Source: Breviolum minutum Mf 1.05b.01
Taxonomy: Eukaryota > Sar > Dinophyceae > Suessiales > Symbiodiniaceae
Direction: 5' to 3'
Length of the DNA stretch: 64,000 nucleotides
Assembly: GCA_000507305.1 (NCBI GenBank)
Contig: DF239296.1
Coordinates: forward strand, 124,001 to 188,000
Below are positions 21,403 to 32,752 of the stretch, one piece after another; position 1 is the first letter of the stretch; each line of letters begins with the position of its first letter. The notes beneath the pieces were generated by a model that saw only the letters and a program-made list of their open reading frames with translations, searched no databases and was not told the DNA's origin. The translations under genes were made by a program, and so were the position numbers.

Positions 21403-21497
21403 GAACCTCTTTTGGATACTGTACCTCATCTTCCTCTTAAAAAGGTGCCGGGCATCTCGCCGGTTGTTGACAATGGGGACCACCGTCCTTCATGCTG
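21403..21497 (+). CDS. Exon with textbook splice sites
   Basis: Acceptor ctgatttttcag|G and donor TGCTG|GTGAGT on the plus strand. It reads EPLLDTVPHLPLKKVPGISP and continues VVDNGDHRPSC. The product is unknown. It lies only 130 bp from a minus-strand exon candidate, so one may be wrong or the genes diverge here. Confidence 0.6.
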
Positions 21498-22499
21498 GTG
21501 AGTCCAAACAAGGGAACCTGAGGTCGGACAAAAGAAGGTTCACCAATGATCCCAAACAGCATCGGCGGCTGCTTGGTAGGTTGAAACATTAGGGATTTCA
21601 AAAGGGGTAGTGGAAACTTGAAACCAGTCAAATAGCCAGTGATCAAGCACGAAAAACGAAGGAACTGTGTATGCAAATTATGACTTGGATCTACCCCCCA
21701 AGATGGATGCAATCGTGGCAAATGAAGGTTTAGTTCGGGATTCCCTACCAATCTAATAATCCTGGTGGTGACTGGCACTTTGGGTGGCGGGTAAATCCAA
21801 ACTATAACCATTTTGAAACTTTATCAATCTACATTGTGCCCTGGTGTATTAGGAATCGATCTCCGGAATAAATCAACTACTACTTTGCTGATTTGGACTT
21901 GAAGTCATGAAATACATCAGCCACCTTGGAAGTCAGTGATGAAGATAGAAACATACATCTGCAAAAAAACCAACAAAAGTCCCCATCTCCACTGGAGCTC
22001 TCCCAAATATGATGTGGTCACTTTTGTCAAAGGGACTGAGACGCACAAAAACATCTTTCCAGCATTTCCTCTAATTTCTGGACAAACCTGTTCCGCATTT
22101 CATCTTTTTTTTTCCATGTATGTCCCATAAAAAAGACTCCGAAACAAAAAAAGTATCAATATGTCTGTTTCCCATCCTCCCATCCTCCCATTCCGGATGT
22201 ATTTCCCACCTCAGCTTGGCAAAAGCCACCACAGTGAAAGGTCACCTGGATTGGGTTGAGATGCACAGTAATAACCACCTCCTGGTAGGGAGGTTGGTAG
22301 CTCCAAAAATACCAGCTAGTCACCCTTCAAGACAGCTCTTGGACCGAAGTTTTTGTAGGACATCCATCTTCAAACATAGTCCAATTCTTCCAGCTATAGC
22401 TACCAAAAGGGACTCAAAACCTGTGGAACTGGAATTTTTCCTGATCTTTTTTTTTCTACTCCCCCAACCAAAAATTACAACTGTTTTTTTGGAAGGAAC

Positions 22500-22616
22500 C
22501 CCCTGAGATCTTCCCGGCCGCAGTAGGTCGCTTTGTTTTTCTTTTCGGAGCTGGTCTTGCCGGCCAGGTAGGCACTGCCTGCTGCGGCTCGACCAGGGTA
22601 CGCAGCACCCTTGGGC
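22500..22616 (-). CDS. Lys/Ala-rich exon candidate, strand contested
   Basis: After TTGGCCAAG|G the minus strand reads PKGAAYPGRAAAGSAYLAGK and then TSSEKKNKATYCGREDLR, ending before GGGG|GTTCC. This is one of the most GC-rich islands and its third positions look coding. A hydrophobic plus-strand frame is also bounded by splice-like sites. Confidence 0.45.
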
Positions 22617-22737
22617 CTTGGCCAAGCTCGTGATTATGAGGGGCTACAAAAACCTTACAACCTTCGTATATTGCATGTGTGGTATTTGCAAATGTAAATA
22701 TGACAACATGTATAATATGTGTGTGTGTTGGTGTGTA

Positions 22738-22738
22738 A

Positions 22739-22785
<47 letters not shown>

Positions 22786-22841
22786 TGTATGTATGTATGT
22801 ATGTATGTATGTATGTATGTATGTATGTATGTATGTATGTC
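22738..22841. repeat. (AT)n then (TATG)n microsatellite
   Basis: A short AT run followed by about 80 bp of perfect TATG repeats. Confidence 0.95.
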
Positions 22842-23191
22842 TGGGGTATAAATTCCTGCATCAACTTTGGGCCAGAAAACAGCATCTTCCCTTCAAATCT
22901 TACTGATCTTTGCTTATCGTTCAAGGTATGATATTCCTGCCTAGCGAATCTGAAATGATGATTTTACGCAAAGGCAAGTGCCACTGAAAATGCCGGAATT
23001 GGGGAATCATCTTCCGAAACAAGACTTTCAATTACAGCAGGTACCAAAAAACAAAAGCAAGCTGTTTTCTTTGGACAAAAACCATTGGATGTATTAAAGA
23101 ACACCCTGTGGGATACCACATAAAAAACCAAGCGCCTTCAATCTCAAAAAAACCATCGGAAAAACTTCCGAATTAAACCTGGCAAAACGAC

Positions 23192-23259
23192 CCGAATAGG
23201 TTCCCCAGCAATATGGCGCGCGAAGCAGGGCCGGCTCCGTTGACAAGTGGTGCGTGGTC
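23192..23259 (-). CDS. Exon candidate, strand contested
   Basis: Minus: CTCCGACAG|GAC, frame DHAPLVNGAGPASRAILLGN then LFG, donor TTCGG|GTCG. Plus: VPQQYGARSRAGSVDKWCV is also bounded by AG|G and GT. A GC-rich coding island; strand uncertain. Confidence 0.4.
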
Positions 23260-23445
23260 CTGTCGGAGTTTTTTTTCCCATTTTCTTGGCGAATTCATCC
23301 AGATGAAAAAATCTGAAAATATATAATCCTGGTACCCTAAATTGGATGATGAACCAAATCTTTACATGGGAAATGTTTGGAAATCCCCATTTCCATCCAT
23401 CAAAAAAATGGTTCTTTGGGGTTCCAAGGTGAGATAAAGAGATTT

Positions 23446-23660
23446 TCAGGCGGTTTGTTTGTTTGGCTGGAGTTTTGAATACAAACCCATTATCAACAGC
23501 AAGTGCAAAAATCGTCTCAAGATCTCAAGATCTGCACCAAAACCTTGGAGCTGATGGGTTTTTCCTAACAGTTTAACATGGGATCCGCCTGCAGCCTTCA
23601 TGAAGAACTTCTCCCACTTGACAAATGTGTGGTGGAAGCAACTCCGTTGAATCCCTGGCA
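23446..23660. CDS. Coding island open on both strands
   Basis: Minus: after GTGCCAG|G, 68 open codons starting IQRSCFHHTFVKWEKFFMKA. Plus: after GCCTGCAG (near 23599) LHEELLPLDKCVVEATPLNP to a GTAAAA donor. The plus-strand exon at 24001 slightly favours plus. Confidence 0.4.
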
Positions 23661-24000
23661 CGGTAAAATCATGCGGTGCGGGTCCGGGTTTGCCTTTAAG
23701 GAATTGGGATTTTGAAAGAAACGTCGCAACATTTCAGGGTGTTTTTGATACATCACCCTGAAATTTTTTAGGGACTTCAACACTTCATTGGATGGAAATT
23801 AAAAAGTTTGGGATTTCATTCAAAATCATTTGGTAAGTAATTGGATGAATTGGATTCTGGGCACCTTTTTGTTTTTCCATCCAATCCATCATTTTTGAAT
23901 CAATATGCTTACCAAACATTCGTGGACCTGGACCTCTAAGTTTGCGTTGGGGTTTCTAAAGAAAAAACAAGTGTGTGTGTTTTTTAACTAGATTTTTCAG

Positions 24001-24079
24001 GCATCAAAACGAAATCTCAACCTTTTTTAGAATAGCTAGTGAAGATTTGGATAATTGGAGCCGCCTTGCTGCACCCCAA
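24001..24079 (+). CDS. Exon with consensus splice sites
   Basis: Acceptor actagatttttcag|G, donor CCCAA|GTAAGT. After one leading base it reads HQNEISTFFRIASEDLDNWS and RLAAPQ, 26 codons. The reverse strand is not convincingly open. The gene continues probably to 24.6 kb (further plus frames at 24290-24400 and 24511-24584) but borders there are weak. No family was recognised. Confidence 0.75.
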
Positions 24080-25040
24080 GTAAGTGAGCTTTTTTCTCCA
24101 TATGATTGGCACAAGTTTAAGCCTAGAAGATACAAACCCTACCCAAACGGTAAACAGTAGCCAATCATTGAAAGTCATTTGCATCAATTCGATCTGAACC
24201 TCAACTAGACTAGCAGCTACCCCCTATGGACTCGCGGATGTCCAAGAGGATATCAAATGTCTACATTCATTAAGCGTTTTTTTCCTGAGATGGATTCGTT
24301 GCGATAAAATTCCACGTTGGATCTGAACGAGCAAAGGAAACCAAGGAAACAAAAACAGACAATGAATGCCAGTGCAAGCCCCTACTGGTTGAAATTCAAA
24401 TGAACTTGAGATGTGCGTGGTCCAAACCATTTGCTACATTGGTGGTGCATTTTGATGGACAAAAACTATGACATGTCCTTTCTACTGTTGGCGATTTAAT
24501 GCATTAGTTGAGGTTGCGTGGTGGTTATCCCATGGTTTACCGTGGCGGTGATCGCCGAATCAAAACGCGCAAAGCCACCAGTTTTTGAAAACATGATGCA
24601 GTCGGAAGGATGACATGACTCCAAGATGACAGGAGTTCGAGCAAAAAAAGGGAGCAAAAAGATACTTTATATACACCCCCCAAACTAACATGGAACCCCA
24701 AATGGGGGTTTGGAAGATGAAATCTGTTCAAAAGGGTCCATAATGTTCAGGTTTCATATGATTTTTCGGGGGAGTAGTCCTTATGACAAGTAGATTCCTC
24801 TCAAAATGACCTGGATTAGTTCCTCTAGAAATGTCCCTACAAACAAATTGTCAAAATAATTGGGACAGACAACATTCACACCCTCAACTAGGTTTTTTTT
24901 GGGTAGCATTGAATCAATTTGTCCATGAACCTGCCAATTCCAAACACGTTACAGCCCGGAAAACTAAGATGACAATGGACAAAAAACATCATTTGAAGAT
25001 GTATCTCCTATACAACATGATTTTCCAGGCAGCCATGTTA

Positions 25041-25135
25041 CCCTGTGGTAAACTAACATAGTAATGGAATATCACCATTTTCTATAGGAAATACATCTTC
25101 AAAGGGTCCATTGCTATGTTAGTTTACCAGAGTGT
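25041..25135 (+). mobile_element. Family D element (D2)
   Basis: CTGTGGTAAACTAACATAG to CTATGTTAGTTTACCAGAG. Termini read GTAAAC...TTTACCAG. Confidence 0.95.
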
Positions 25136-25176
25136 AGTTTCTAGGTGGTGTAAATAAATTATGACACGATTCTGAT

Positions 25177-25269
25177 CTGTCCACCAAGTCAACTGTCCAA
25201 GGCGCCAATCTGACAAACTGCGCCATGTGAGATCGGTTGATGTTGATCCAACAGACCCCACGAGTTCCT
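25177..25269. CDS. Coding island open on both strands
   Basis: Minus: TTTTGTCAG|GAA, ELVGSVGSTSTDLTWRSLSD, donor GTGGAC. Plus: NCPRRQSDKLRHVRSVDVDP. Neither was assigned to a family. Confidence 0.35.
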
Positions 25270-25497
25270 GACAAAACGCGATATGGTGGTTTTTTGGTTG
25301 AGCGTTTTTATCACTGTTTAATGGGAGGGAGTTTTAATATAACACATCCAAACAACATATGTTGTGTCAAAAAGGGAGATGAAACAACAACGCCCGGCGT
25401 AAAGGTATAACCGTATCCATCCACCAAAAGAGTGAAATATCGAAATTTCAAGCAACCCAACGGATAAATCTCCTAATGGCATATGAACCCTTTCTTA

Positions 25498-25632
25498 GTA
25501 TTTTCAAAAACAAGGCTATATATGGTTTCCAAAAATGGTGGTATCCCAAAATGGATGGTTTATAATGGAAAACCCTATTGAATATTAAAATGGATGATTT
25601 GCGGGTACCACCATTTTAGGAAACACCCATAT
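25498..25632. mobile_element. Family H element (H2)
   Basis: AAAATGGATGGTTTATAATG and TTTAGGAAACACCCATAT. Confidence 0.8.
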
Positions 25633-26049
25633 GTGCGTATATATATATCTATAATAAATGTTGATGCTCACATTTTCATTTTCCTTTCGTCAATGGTAGG
25701 GCACCTTTTACAACCCAAAGTTGGCACCTCAACCAATTCGGATTTCTGTGCAGTGATGGATTGCACCACAACCTTAAGGACTCAGCGGTTGGCGGGGTCA
25801 CTATTGTGAAACCAACCCAAACAAAATTACCATAAATTTGCAACAAGTTTGTTCCCCCTCAAAATGGGTACCCTTCATATCGCACCTTGGGAAAAGGAAG
25901 ATCAAAGGAAATCATCGACTCAAACAAAATTTTGGAAGGGATATGTTAGCCCGTGAAAAATGGGTCCTATTTACCGCCATTGAACGATCCCTCTTCAACA
26001 ACTTCGAATTCACTTGAGCCACGAAAACAACTTTTTTACTTTTCATTAT

Positions 26050-26146
26050 ACTGGTTGTTTAGTAGGGATCCTTATCATGGTTTATGAAAGAATCCCCACA
26101 TAACTGGGTAGGATCTCATCCCTTACATACCCTAAACAACTAGGTG
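26050..26146 (+). mobile_element. Family E element (E2)
   Basis: ACTGGTTGTTTAGTAGGGAT to CCCTAAACAACTAGGT. Confidence 0.9.
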
Positions 26147-26385
26147 CCCCCTTGTTTCATGACGTTTTCCTCAGCTTCAAGGCCACCAAGGGACCAAACG
26201 ACCTTCACCACGCCACTCCAAGGTTCTTTGCATCGATAGAGGTCTGGCAAAGTGTGATGACCACATATCCTCAGCCAGCGTTGCTCCAAGGTGGGCCCCC
26301 ACCGAGCCGATCATCGTTATAGGGGTCCATGGGGTCCCCATAAATGGCCGAGTTAATAACTGGGTTTCACTAGGGATTATAACTC

Positions 26386-26493
26386 CACTTCTGGCGATTT
26401 TTTCGCCACCCATCTCAAAAATATGCGCAGTCGTCCAATTGGATCATTTCGCAATTTTAAGGTGAACATAAAAAATGTTTGAAACCAACACCG
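26386..26493 (+). mobile_element. Family A element, degenerate (A9)
   Basis: TTGGATCATTT and TTTGAAACCAACACC retained; left end eroded. Confidence 0.6.
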
Positions 26494-26808
26494 AGGTTGT
26501 CCTACCCCCCAGTTCTATCGTTAGGTTAAGGGGGGGGGTGGCGGCCTTAGTTAGAGAATGAAGCTCCAATAATTCCAGTTGGTTAGCAATGAAAATCCAC
26601 CACTTGGAATCATGAAACTACTGGAACTCCTGCAAACTGTGGCCCCCGAAACTTTGATGCTGCTTGCTAAAGCCATGGGGAAAAAAACTTCAACAACTTG
26701 TGGTGCTGTTTGCCGAGGGAAGCATCCATTGCAAAGAGGAGATTCCGCGATCCTTCCGTCGAGAAACCAAATTCCTGGGTTCGGCGGCAAATGGCAAATG
26801 CAGGTTCA

Positions 26809-26913
26809 CTAGTTGGTGGTTCAAACCCATTTGAAACATATTAGTCAAATGTCAACTTGGATAATTTCCCGAAGTAGGGGTGAGCATAAACAATTTTGGA
26901 AACCACCACCTAG
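26809..26913 (+). mobile_element. Family A element (A10)
   Basis: CTAGTTGGTGG to CCACCACCTAG. Confidence 0.9.
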
Positions 26914-27415
26914 TTCATTGTTCTTAGAGTTGTTTGTCTTGGAGGACTGGTGCAAGTTAATTTTCTTACACAGCCCAAAAAACTAACATTGCACCCTGGA
27001 AAAGGATCACAGGTGATATCTTAATCTCAACTGGTGCTGATATGACTCTGACAAAAAGCACCCGCCAAACACCATCTGATTCAACAAACGACATCCGTCA
27101 TGAATGGCACCAACTATCGAATCCATGTCAACTGATTTACCAAATTTCGTTCTAATGAGATCAATCCTTTCAAATGAAACCATCCAGTTTTTGTTGGAAA
27201 CTGCTCAATGCTTGTCATTTTTTGTTGCAATTCAACAAACACAAAGTAGATCCAAACCAAAGTGCAACCCCCAAACATGGTTAGCTTAGAGTCGTCGGGA
27301 ATGATGTCTTGAGGCGTGGCTGTAGTAAAATCCACATCCTGGTGGCCGGACAGTAAGGGAAATCCACCCAAAAAACCGCCCAGGTGACATGAAAATTGTC
27401 ACCATCACACACCTG

Positions 27416-27634
27416 ATGAAAAACAGCCTGCGCCATGGTCACGGCTGCACTGCATGTTTGTATTACGGGAAGCCATGGCTTGAGGGGAAATTACCGAAAC
27501 CACTGGTCATCACGTCATTTGAACATCCACCGGGCCCGGGCTCAGCACTTTTCGAACTTCTTGACGTGACTCCATCTGTCACCATTTCAATTAGCAATGA
27601 TTTTTGTGGTTGCAAAAATATAGTCTTCCAGTAA
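27416..27634 (+). CDS. Long open exon candidate
   Basis: After gatgaaaaacag the plus frame reads LRHGHGCTACLYYGKPWLEG and stays open to TAA (27632-27634), about 68 codons with PPGPG and several Asp/Glu. A terminal exon or one with an internal donor. Product unknown. Confidence 0.45.
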   Translation: MKNSLRHGHGCTACLYYGKPWLEGKLPKPLVITSFEHPPGPGSALFELLDVTPSVTISISNDFCGCKNIVFQ

Positions 27635-27974
27635 TTTCTCTTGCAGCTGTTTAAACTTTTTGGAACCAAAATCATGGCCCAAACCCAACCATAAAGGGAT
27701 TATGAATCACTGTTGTATCGTGGGACCTTGTAGTAGCTCCACATAGAACAGGTAGAGAAAACATTCATCCTAAAGCTTATCAAATGGTCTTCATTTTCCA
27801 CTGAACCTAGGAAATTGTGAGAAAAACAACGGCAAAAAAACAGCAAAACTCTCATCTTGCAAAGCTGTTTCAGCTCTCTGAATGCGAGAGGTTCATCCAA
27901 AAACATGCGGTCAACCTTGGACTTGTGAAATATATCCTACCCAGGCAAGCCCTGCGCTTACCCCGGTGGTGGTG

Positions 27975-28080
27975 ATGTTAAGTCAAGCATCTGTTGTCCA
28001 CGTCATGGGTGTAGTCAATAGTTTCTGTTTCCTCGGACATTTGTTTGAGGTCTTTCAGTCCGAGGAGAGTTGTGAAGCTC
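27975..28080 (-). CDS. Acidic exon candidate
   Basis: Minus frame reads FTTLLGLKDLKQMSEETETI then DYTHDVDNRCLT and a stop. Donor GAC|GTGGAC is possible inside. The plus strand gives a hydrophobic, Cys-rich reading typical of an antisense frame. Confidence 0.4.
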
Positions 28081-29027
28081 GAAGATTAACAAAAACAAAA
28101 AAACACCTGTGCTACCCTGTGATTTTGAGGATCCTGGGGTTCTTTAGCTCCTCATTTAGGATCGGAAAATACATCATCCCTGGCTCCTTACAGTAGCTCC
28201 CCCAGTCTCACAGGGTAGTGTGTGAGGGTGGTTGATCATCATCCACCAAACCACCCTTCTCTCAATATCCACGGAAGATCCTGTTGTTTTTTTTGCATGA
28301 ATGAAATCCACCATTTTTTTCGGAGGGGAAAAAAGTATTCCCTTACTCTTCACCAAGCTTGCGTGCAGAAAAATCATGAAAACCATGCAGCGTGGTCCGA
28401 CCCTACATCCCTTCAAAAGACTGATTGATAGGGAATTCGTTCCTGGCAAAAATAACCACTTTGTTGGGCATGCATGAAAATATTAAGCAAGTCCATGGAA
28501 GATGGGTGGGTTCATCAACCTCTGTGTTTTTTTGCCAAAAGCCATTTAATTTTCTTTCATACAATCCCAACCTAAACACATGCACAATTTTGTTGCGAGG
28601 AAATCACGGGGAAATTGAAGAATTAGTCACTGCACGTTGTCTTATTTGATGCAAAGTCATTCACTGGCTTGCTGCAGTCTCTGTTCCAAATCTGCCGAGG
28701 GACACAATGCTGAAGGTTTCTTGGTTTGAAAGCCAGCCCTCCTTCAAACATGGCGTGAAATCTCGTGAATGATGCTGGAACAAATTAAACAGCACTCTGG
28801 GATACTCCACGATGACAGTCACTACCATCTTTGAATATATCACTTGCCACGAGCATCCTGGGATTTGGGAACCATCCCAATAAAAGCTACAATGAAGGTA
28901 CTCTGAAAAAATATCTGAAACAAGTCACCTACAAAAGCAACATTTATCCTGACATGGAAAACTTACAGAATACTGCAATGTTTCTCCGGGTTTTGGTGAC
29001 ATAACATTGTCACCTTCCAAACCTGCT

Positions 29028-29192
29028 ACTTGGAGGATCATCCCACTTACTGAGTATTTAGGATCACCCCCATGTATAAGCCATTTATTGAGGCCATTTG
29101 GAAGGGGTCCCACAACCCTACATCCTTCAGGGGACGTGTGTTCTCACCATGGCTTAGTAACCACGTATCCAAGTCCTGGGATCCTCCAAGTA
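29028..29192. mobile_element. Family G element (G2)
   Basis: ACTTGGAGGATCATCCCA to GGGATCCTCCAAGT, 165 bp. Confidence 0.9.
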
Positions 29193-29411
29193 CTAGCCAT
29201 ACATGAAGTTAGAACCCCCACAACCGGCCTTATAAATGGTTAGCTGGGGTTGTAATCCCCCACAAGTGAGATGATCCTCCAAGTAGACTCAACATCCCCC
29301 AACATCGCTCCCCATACAACAAGGAGGCGCAACGATCTCCAGGTAAACGTCCCTGAGGCCCTAAACCTGCGAGCAAAATTTTTTGTCTGAAAAAAAATCT
29401 GAAGAACAACC

Positions 29412-29508
29412 TACTGTTGATGGAGCACCACCTGGGATGTATAAAACCGTGTAAATAATGGGACATTTTACCATACCAACTGGTGCAGGATTTCAGCCAT
29501 CAACAGTA
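29412..29508 (+). mobile_element. Family F element (F3)
   Basis: TACTGTTGATGG to CCATCAACAGTA; TGTAAATAATGGGA shared with F2. Confidence 0.95.
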
Positions 29509-29740
29509 TCCCCCAGGTGATTGAAAACGAGACCTTTTTATCGCCTAGTTGGAGGTTACGATTCACCTTTGAGGTTTGGGTTACAAAAGACCTTCCCAAA
29601 AAGGTCACTAGCAGAATTGCTAGGCCCCAACAAGTCACCAACAAAATCCTCAACCTGAAGATTTTGGAGTTGGTTTGGGGGTTTGGGATACTGGGAGTGA
29701 CCAATTTCTCGCAGCAAGCCTTATGACATTCCATGAAATC

Positions 29741-29834
29741 CTGATTGTTTTTTTTCGGGATCCTTATATTGGCTTATCATAATCCCCATATAATTGGGTA
29801 GGATCGCATCCCCTGTATCAAACAACCAACCAGG
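29741..29834 (+). mobile_element. Family E element (E3)
   Basis: GGGATCCTTATATTGGCTTA to CAAACAACCAACCAGG. Confidence 0.8.
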
Positions 29835-29946
29835 GTTTTGAACACTGCTCAATTGCTGGTGGTTTCTTTGGTGACATTGGGAACACATGTTTGATGACAA
29901 TTGTTGGTTTCCTTTGAGGTAATTTTTCTGATGGTTTTCCTTCTGG

Positions 29947-30050
29947 GGTACCCTTCCTGGTAACTAACATATTCCATCCCAAGGCACCTTTGAATATGAT
30001 GTTTCTGCTCGCAAGGGTGGGATATGATGTTAGTTCCCTGGAAGGTAAAT
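29947..30050. mobile_element. Family K element (K2)
   Basis: TACCCTTCCTGGTAACTAAC to GTTAGTTCCCTGGAAGGTA. Confidence 0.85.
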
Positions 30051-31194
30051 TTTTGGTGACATAACTAACCGAAACAACATTGATTTTGGGTACTGTAGAT
30101 AATTGAAATGAAGTAATTATAGGCATTACAGGTAGGCTTCAAAGTCCTTGACCAACAACAATTCCCAAGGGATCTGTGCCGTTGAATCCCGGAACAAAAA
30201 ACGATGAGAAACAATCAACAAGACAAAAATACCACCCCAAAACCACTGGTAAACAACAAAAAAATCTACCGAAAAATTGCCAGTTCGGATCCAAAAAGAT
30301 GCGCAAGATCCAAAACATTGGGATCCAAAAATCTGGACCCCAAGTCCCAATCAAACTTGTCAACTCAAAATGGGAAACCTGACTGCTTTGCATCCCCGTA
30401 AGGTTTCACCTGTCCGTGCCAGTGTACGTAGGCGCCGTCGATCTTCACAAGGCAGCAGGCTGGGGGTGAACCAGCCAGGTTGATCTCCCTCCTGAAGAAT
30501 GTTGCTGAGAGGAAAAAGAAACTGGTTTGTCTAAATCGCTCTTGAAACTTTGTTTCACTTTTCCTCAACTTCCATCGGAAACCTCCAGACCCAGAACCCA
30601 ACTGATTAACCTTCATTGTGGGATCCATCCTGTGGCCCACATCTTCCTCTGGGTAGTGACATCATACATGTCGGATGTTTCGGATGAAGAATTGTTGAAA
30701 GGTACTTTTTTTGCTTTTTCGTTGAACGAGTGAAGAGTTTGGTGTTTCTGTCCAGAAACTTGTTTATAATGAACGTCTGATAACGTCTGTGTTATGCCCG
30801 GATTATGCCCTGAACAAAAACACACAGCAGCTACCACAAAACTGTTGAAATTCTACTTTACATTTCCCGTGACGAGGTCTCAGAACATCCATAGTTTCAT
30901 TTGCTAACGAAGTCACATTTCTGCTGAGGTCAATCTTATCCCATTTGTTTTCAAAACAGCCACGTCGATGTTTTTCTTCTGTGCTCCAACTCGCCATCTG
31001 GGGTCTAGAATGCTGATTTGTTTAAATGGCAAAAAACATGTATGTATAAACATATACATATATATATATATACACATAAATATACAGTACAGTATATTTA
31101 TTTTTGATATATAGAATATGTATAGAATCATTAAAAAATATATACATATACGGTACGCTCACAGATTTTCACTGTTTCTGTATACTTTTCCAAG

Positions 31195-31298
31195 ATTGGA
31201 GATGGTTTTTATTCCATTGGTCGCAACATCAGAAACAACTCAGCAACGCAACATAAGAAACGACAGCGTCCTGCAGTGGCATGAGTACCCTCCGATAG
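31195..31298 (+). CDS. Exon candidate
   Basis: After ttttccaag the plus frame reads LEMVFIPLVATSETTQQRNI and goes to donor CCGATAG|GTCTCC. A second plus frame is open for part of it. Confidence 0.45.
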
Positions 31299-31484
31299 GT
31301 CTCCTTGCATAAAGCCATCCCTTTGGTGATTTCTTTGTTGGTGCATCAAACAACTGCTTGACAACAGCTTTTGCCTTCAGATTATCTTTTACGAAAATTC
31401 CTAAGTTGTAGGTATATTCAACAACTCTTTTGATAACTGCTCAATTCTACCATTCCAATTTTTTGCAAAGGGTACAACAAATAC

Positions 31485-31680
31485 TTGAGAAAGGTGTTCT
31501 TTCAAAATGTGGTGAACAAAAATCCCTCCAGCGGCTCATCCGTCGTTCAAGCTCTGCGTGAAATCTATGAAATCTTTTTTCTGGCCATTTTCGGAAGGGG
31601 TTTTCCCCAACACCACATCCTCACGAAATCACTCCAATTTTTCTTTGGGTTGCTCGTCAATACTTTGATGTTCCAGAAAC
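31485..31680 (+). CDS. Exon candidate
   Basis: The plus frame reads KVFFQNVVNKNPSSGSSVVQ, then ALREIYEIFF and a hydrophobic stretch, up to a family B element. Only the first 35 codons look convincingly coding. Product unknown. Confidence 0.4.
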
Positions 31681-31745
31681 TTACCCTCCCTGAAACTAAT
31701 ATGGCACCATCCGCAAGGAAACTAGTCTTCCAACTATCCATCCTA
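31681..31745. mobile_element. Family B fragment (B4)
   Basis: Left half only, CCCTCCCTGAAACTAATAT. Confidence 0.6.
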
Positions 31746-31850
31746 TGGAAAAAAAGGGGATATTGAACAACTGTGAACTGGTGAACGCCAGATTTCTGAA
31801 CCATCAACAGTAGCATTACCAAACTTCCCCACTCATCAACGCACCCACCA

Positions 31851-31915
31851 ATGGCGCTCCGCGGCCGGTGCGCTCAGCTGTTCCAACGTGGTGGCTCGCA
31901 GGCGTTCGGAGACGG
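31851..31915 (+). CDS. Possible first exon with targeting-like N terminus
   Basis: ATG at 31851 starts MALRGRCAQLFQRGGSQAFG and D, ending GACGG|GTAGAC. The Arg-rich, acid-poor start resembles a mitochondrial presequence (inference). GC-rich compared with its surroundings. Confidence 0.4.
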
Positions 31916-32213
31916 GTAGACGAAGGAATCCTCGGGGGCGATTCGTCAAATCGTTTGGAGAAAAAAATCCACCATTTTCAGTGGGAAGATTTTTTAAAGG
32001 GTGACTTCATTTTCATATGTTTCCATGGATGCCTGCTTTTCCTATGTGGGAAAAAAGATTGAAATTGCAACATGTTTCGTCCTGTCAAAGTTTCTTGACT
32101 CATCCTGTCAAAGACCACCCACCACCACCACAAGCGTCTCAAAACTTCCACCAACTGGTCTTTGCTTAGGTGTAGCTTCGATGTTGATTGAGATGTGTCA
32201 ATCGTTCACCTGT

Positions 32214-32258
32214 GGGGCCACCGCGACCCAAGCGACGTTCAAAGGGTCGCACTGGTCC
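32214..32258 (-). CDS. Exon with strong splice sites
   Basis: Minus-strand acceptor GGTTTTTCAG|GAC and donor CACAG|GTGAAC bound 45 nt. Frames read either PVRPFERRLGRGGPTG (RG-rich) or DQCDPLNVAWVAVAPQ. Strand likely, frame open. Confidence 0.5.
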
Positions 32259-32654
32259 TGAAAAACCATTGGCAGCCATGGTCAGTGCCATCGTTTGTTT
32301 TTGGAGGTTGAATGCGAAATAAAGATCCCAAAACAAATTCACCCTTTCAAATTGTGAAGAATTTGGAGGACCCTTTCCATCTAAGATGCTCAAAGCAGTC
32401 TGAATCCTGATTTTTGAAATTCCAACTGGTTGAGGATCGATTTACAAATATTCACATGTAAAAGTCTGCCAAGAGTAGCCTCCCCCTTGATGTTTCTTCA
32501 AGACAGCAACCCCAACCCCACACAGAAATGTGCTGCCTTCTGGGATTATTCAGCTGCTCAGGGAGTATTCACCACAATCCTCCACAGTCAGTCACATTAT
32601 TCTCACCAAAAAACAAAAGCTTTTGGAATCTCTTTTGGCCCAGACTCGAGCGAA

Positions 32655-32752
32655 GGTGCGGGAGATATATTCCTGTGGTGTCTTGGAGATCTTAATCAGC
32701 TCAATTTGCATCTTGGCCCATTGCACCTGCCCATTGAACATGGTCATCTGGG
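32655..32752 (-). CDS. Exon candidate
   Basis: The minus frame after ATCCCAG reads MTMFNGQVQWAKMQIELIKI and SKTPQEYISRTFAR, ending at GTCTGG. Lys/Gln/Glu composition is protein-like, while the plus frames are Cys- and Leu-rich. Product unknown. Confidence 0.45.

Noticed and set aside
22738..22841. CRISPR-like periodicity
   Set aside because: Simple tetranucleotide repeat without spacers.
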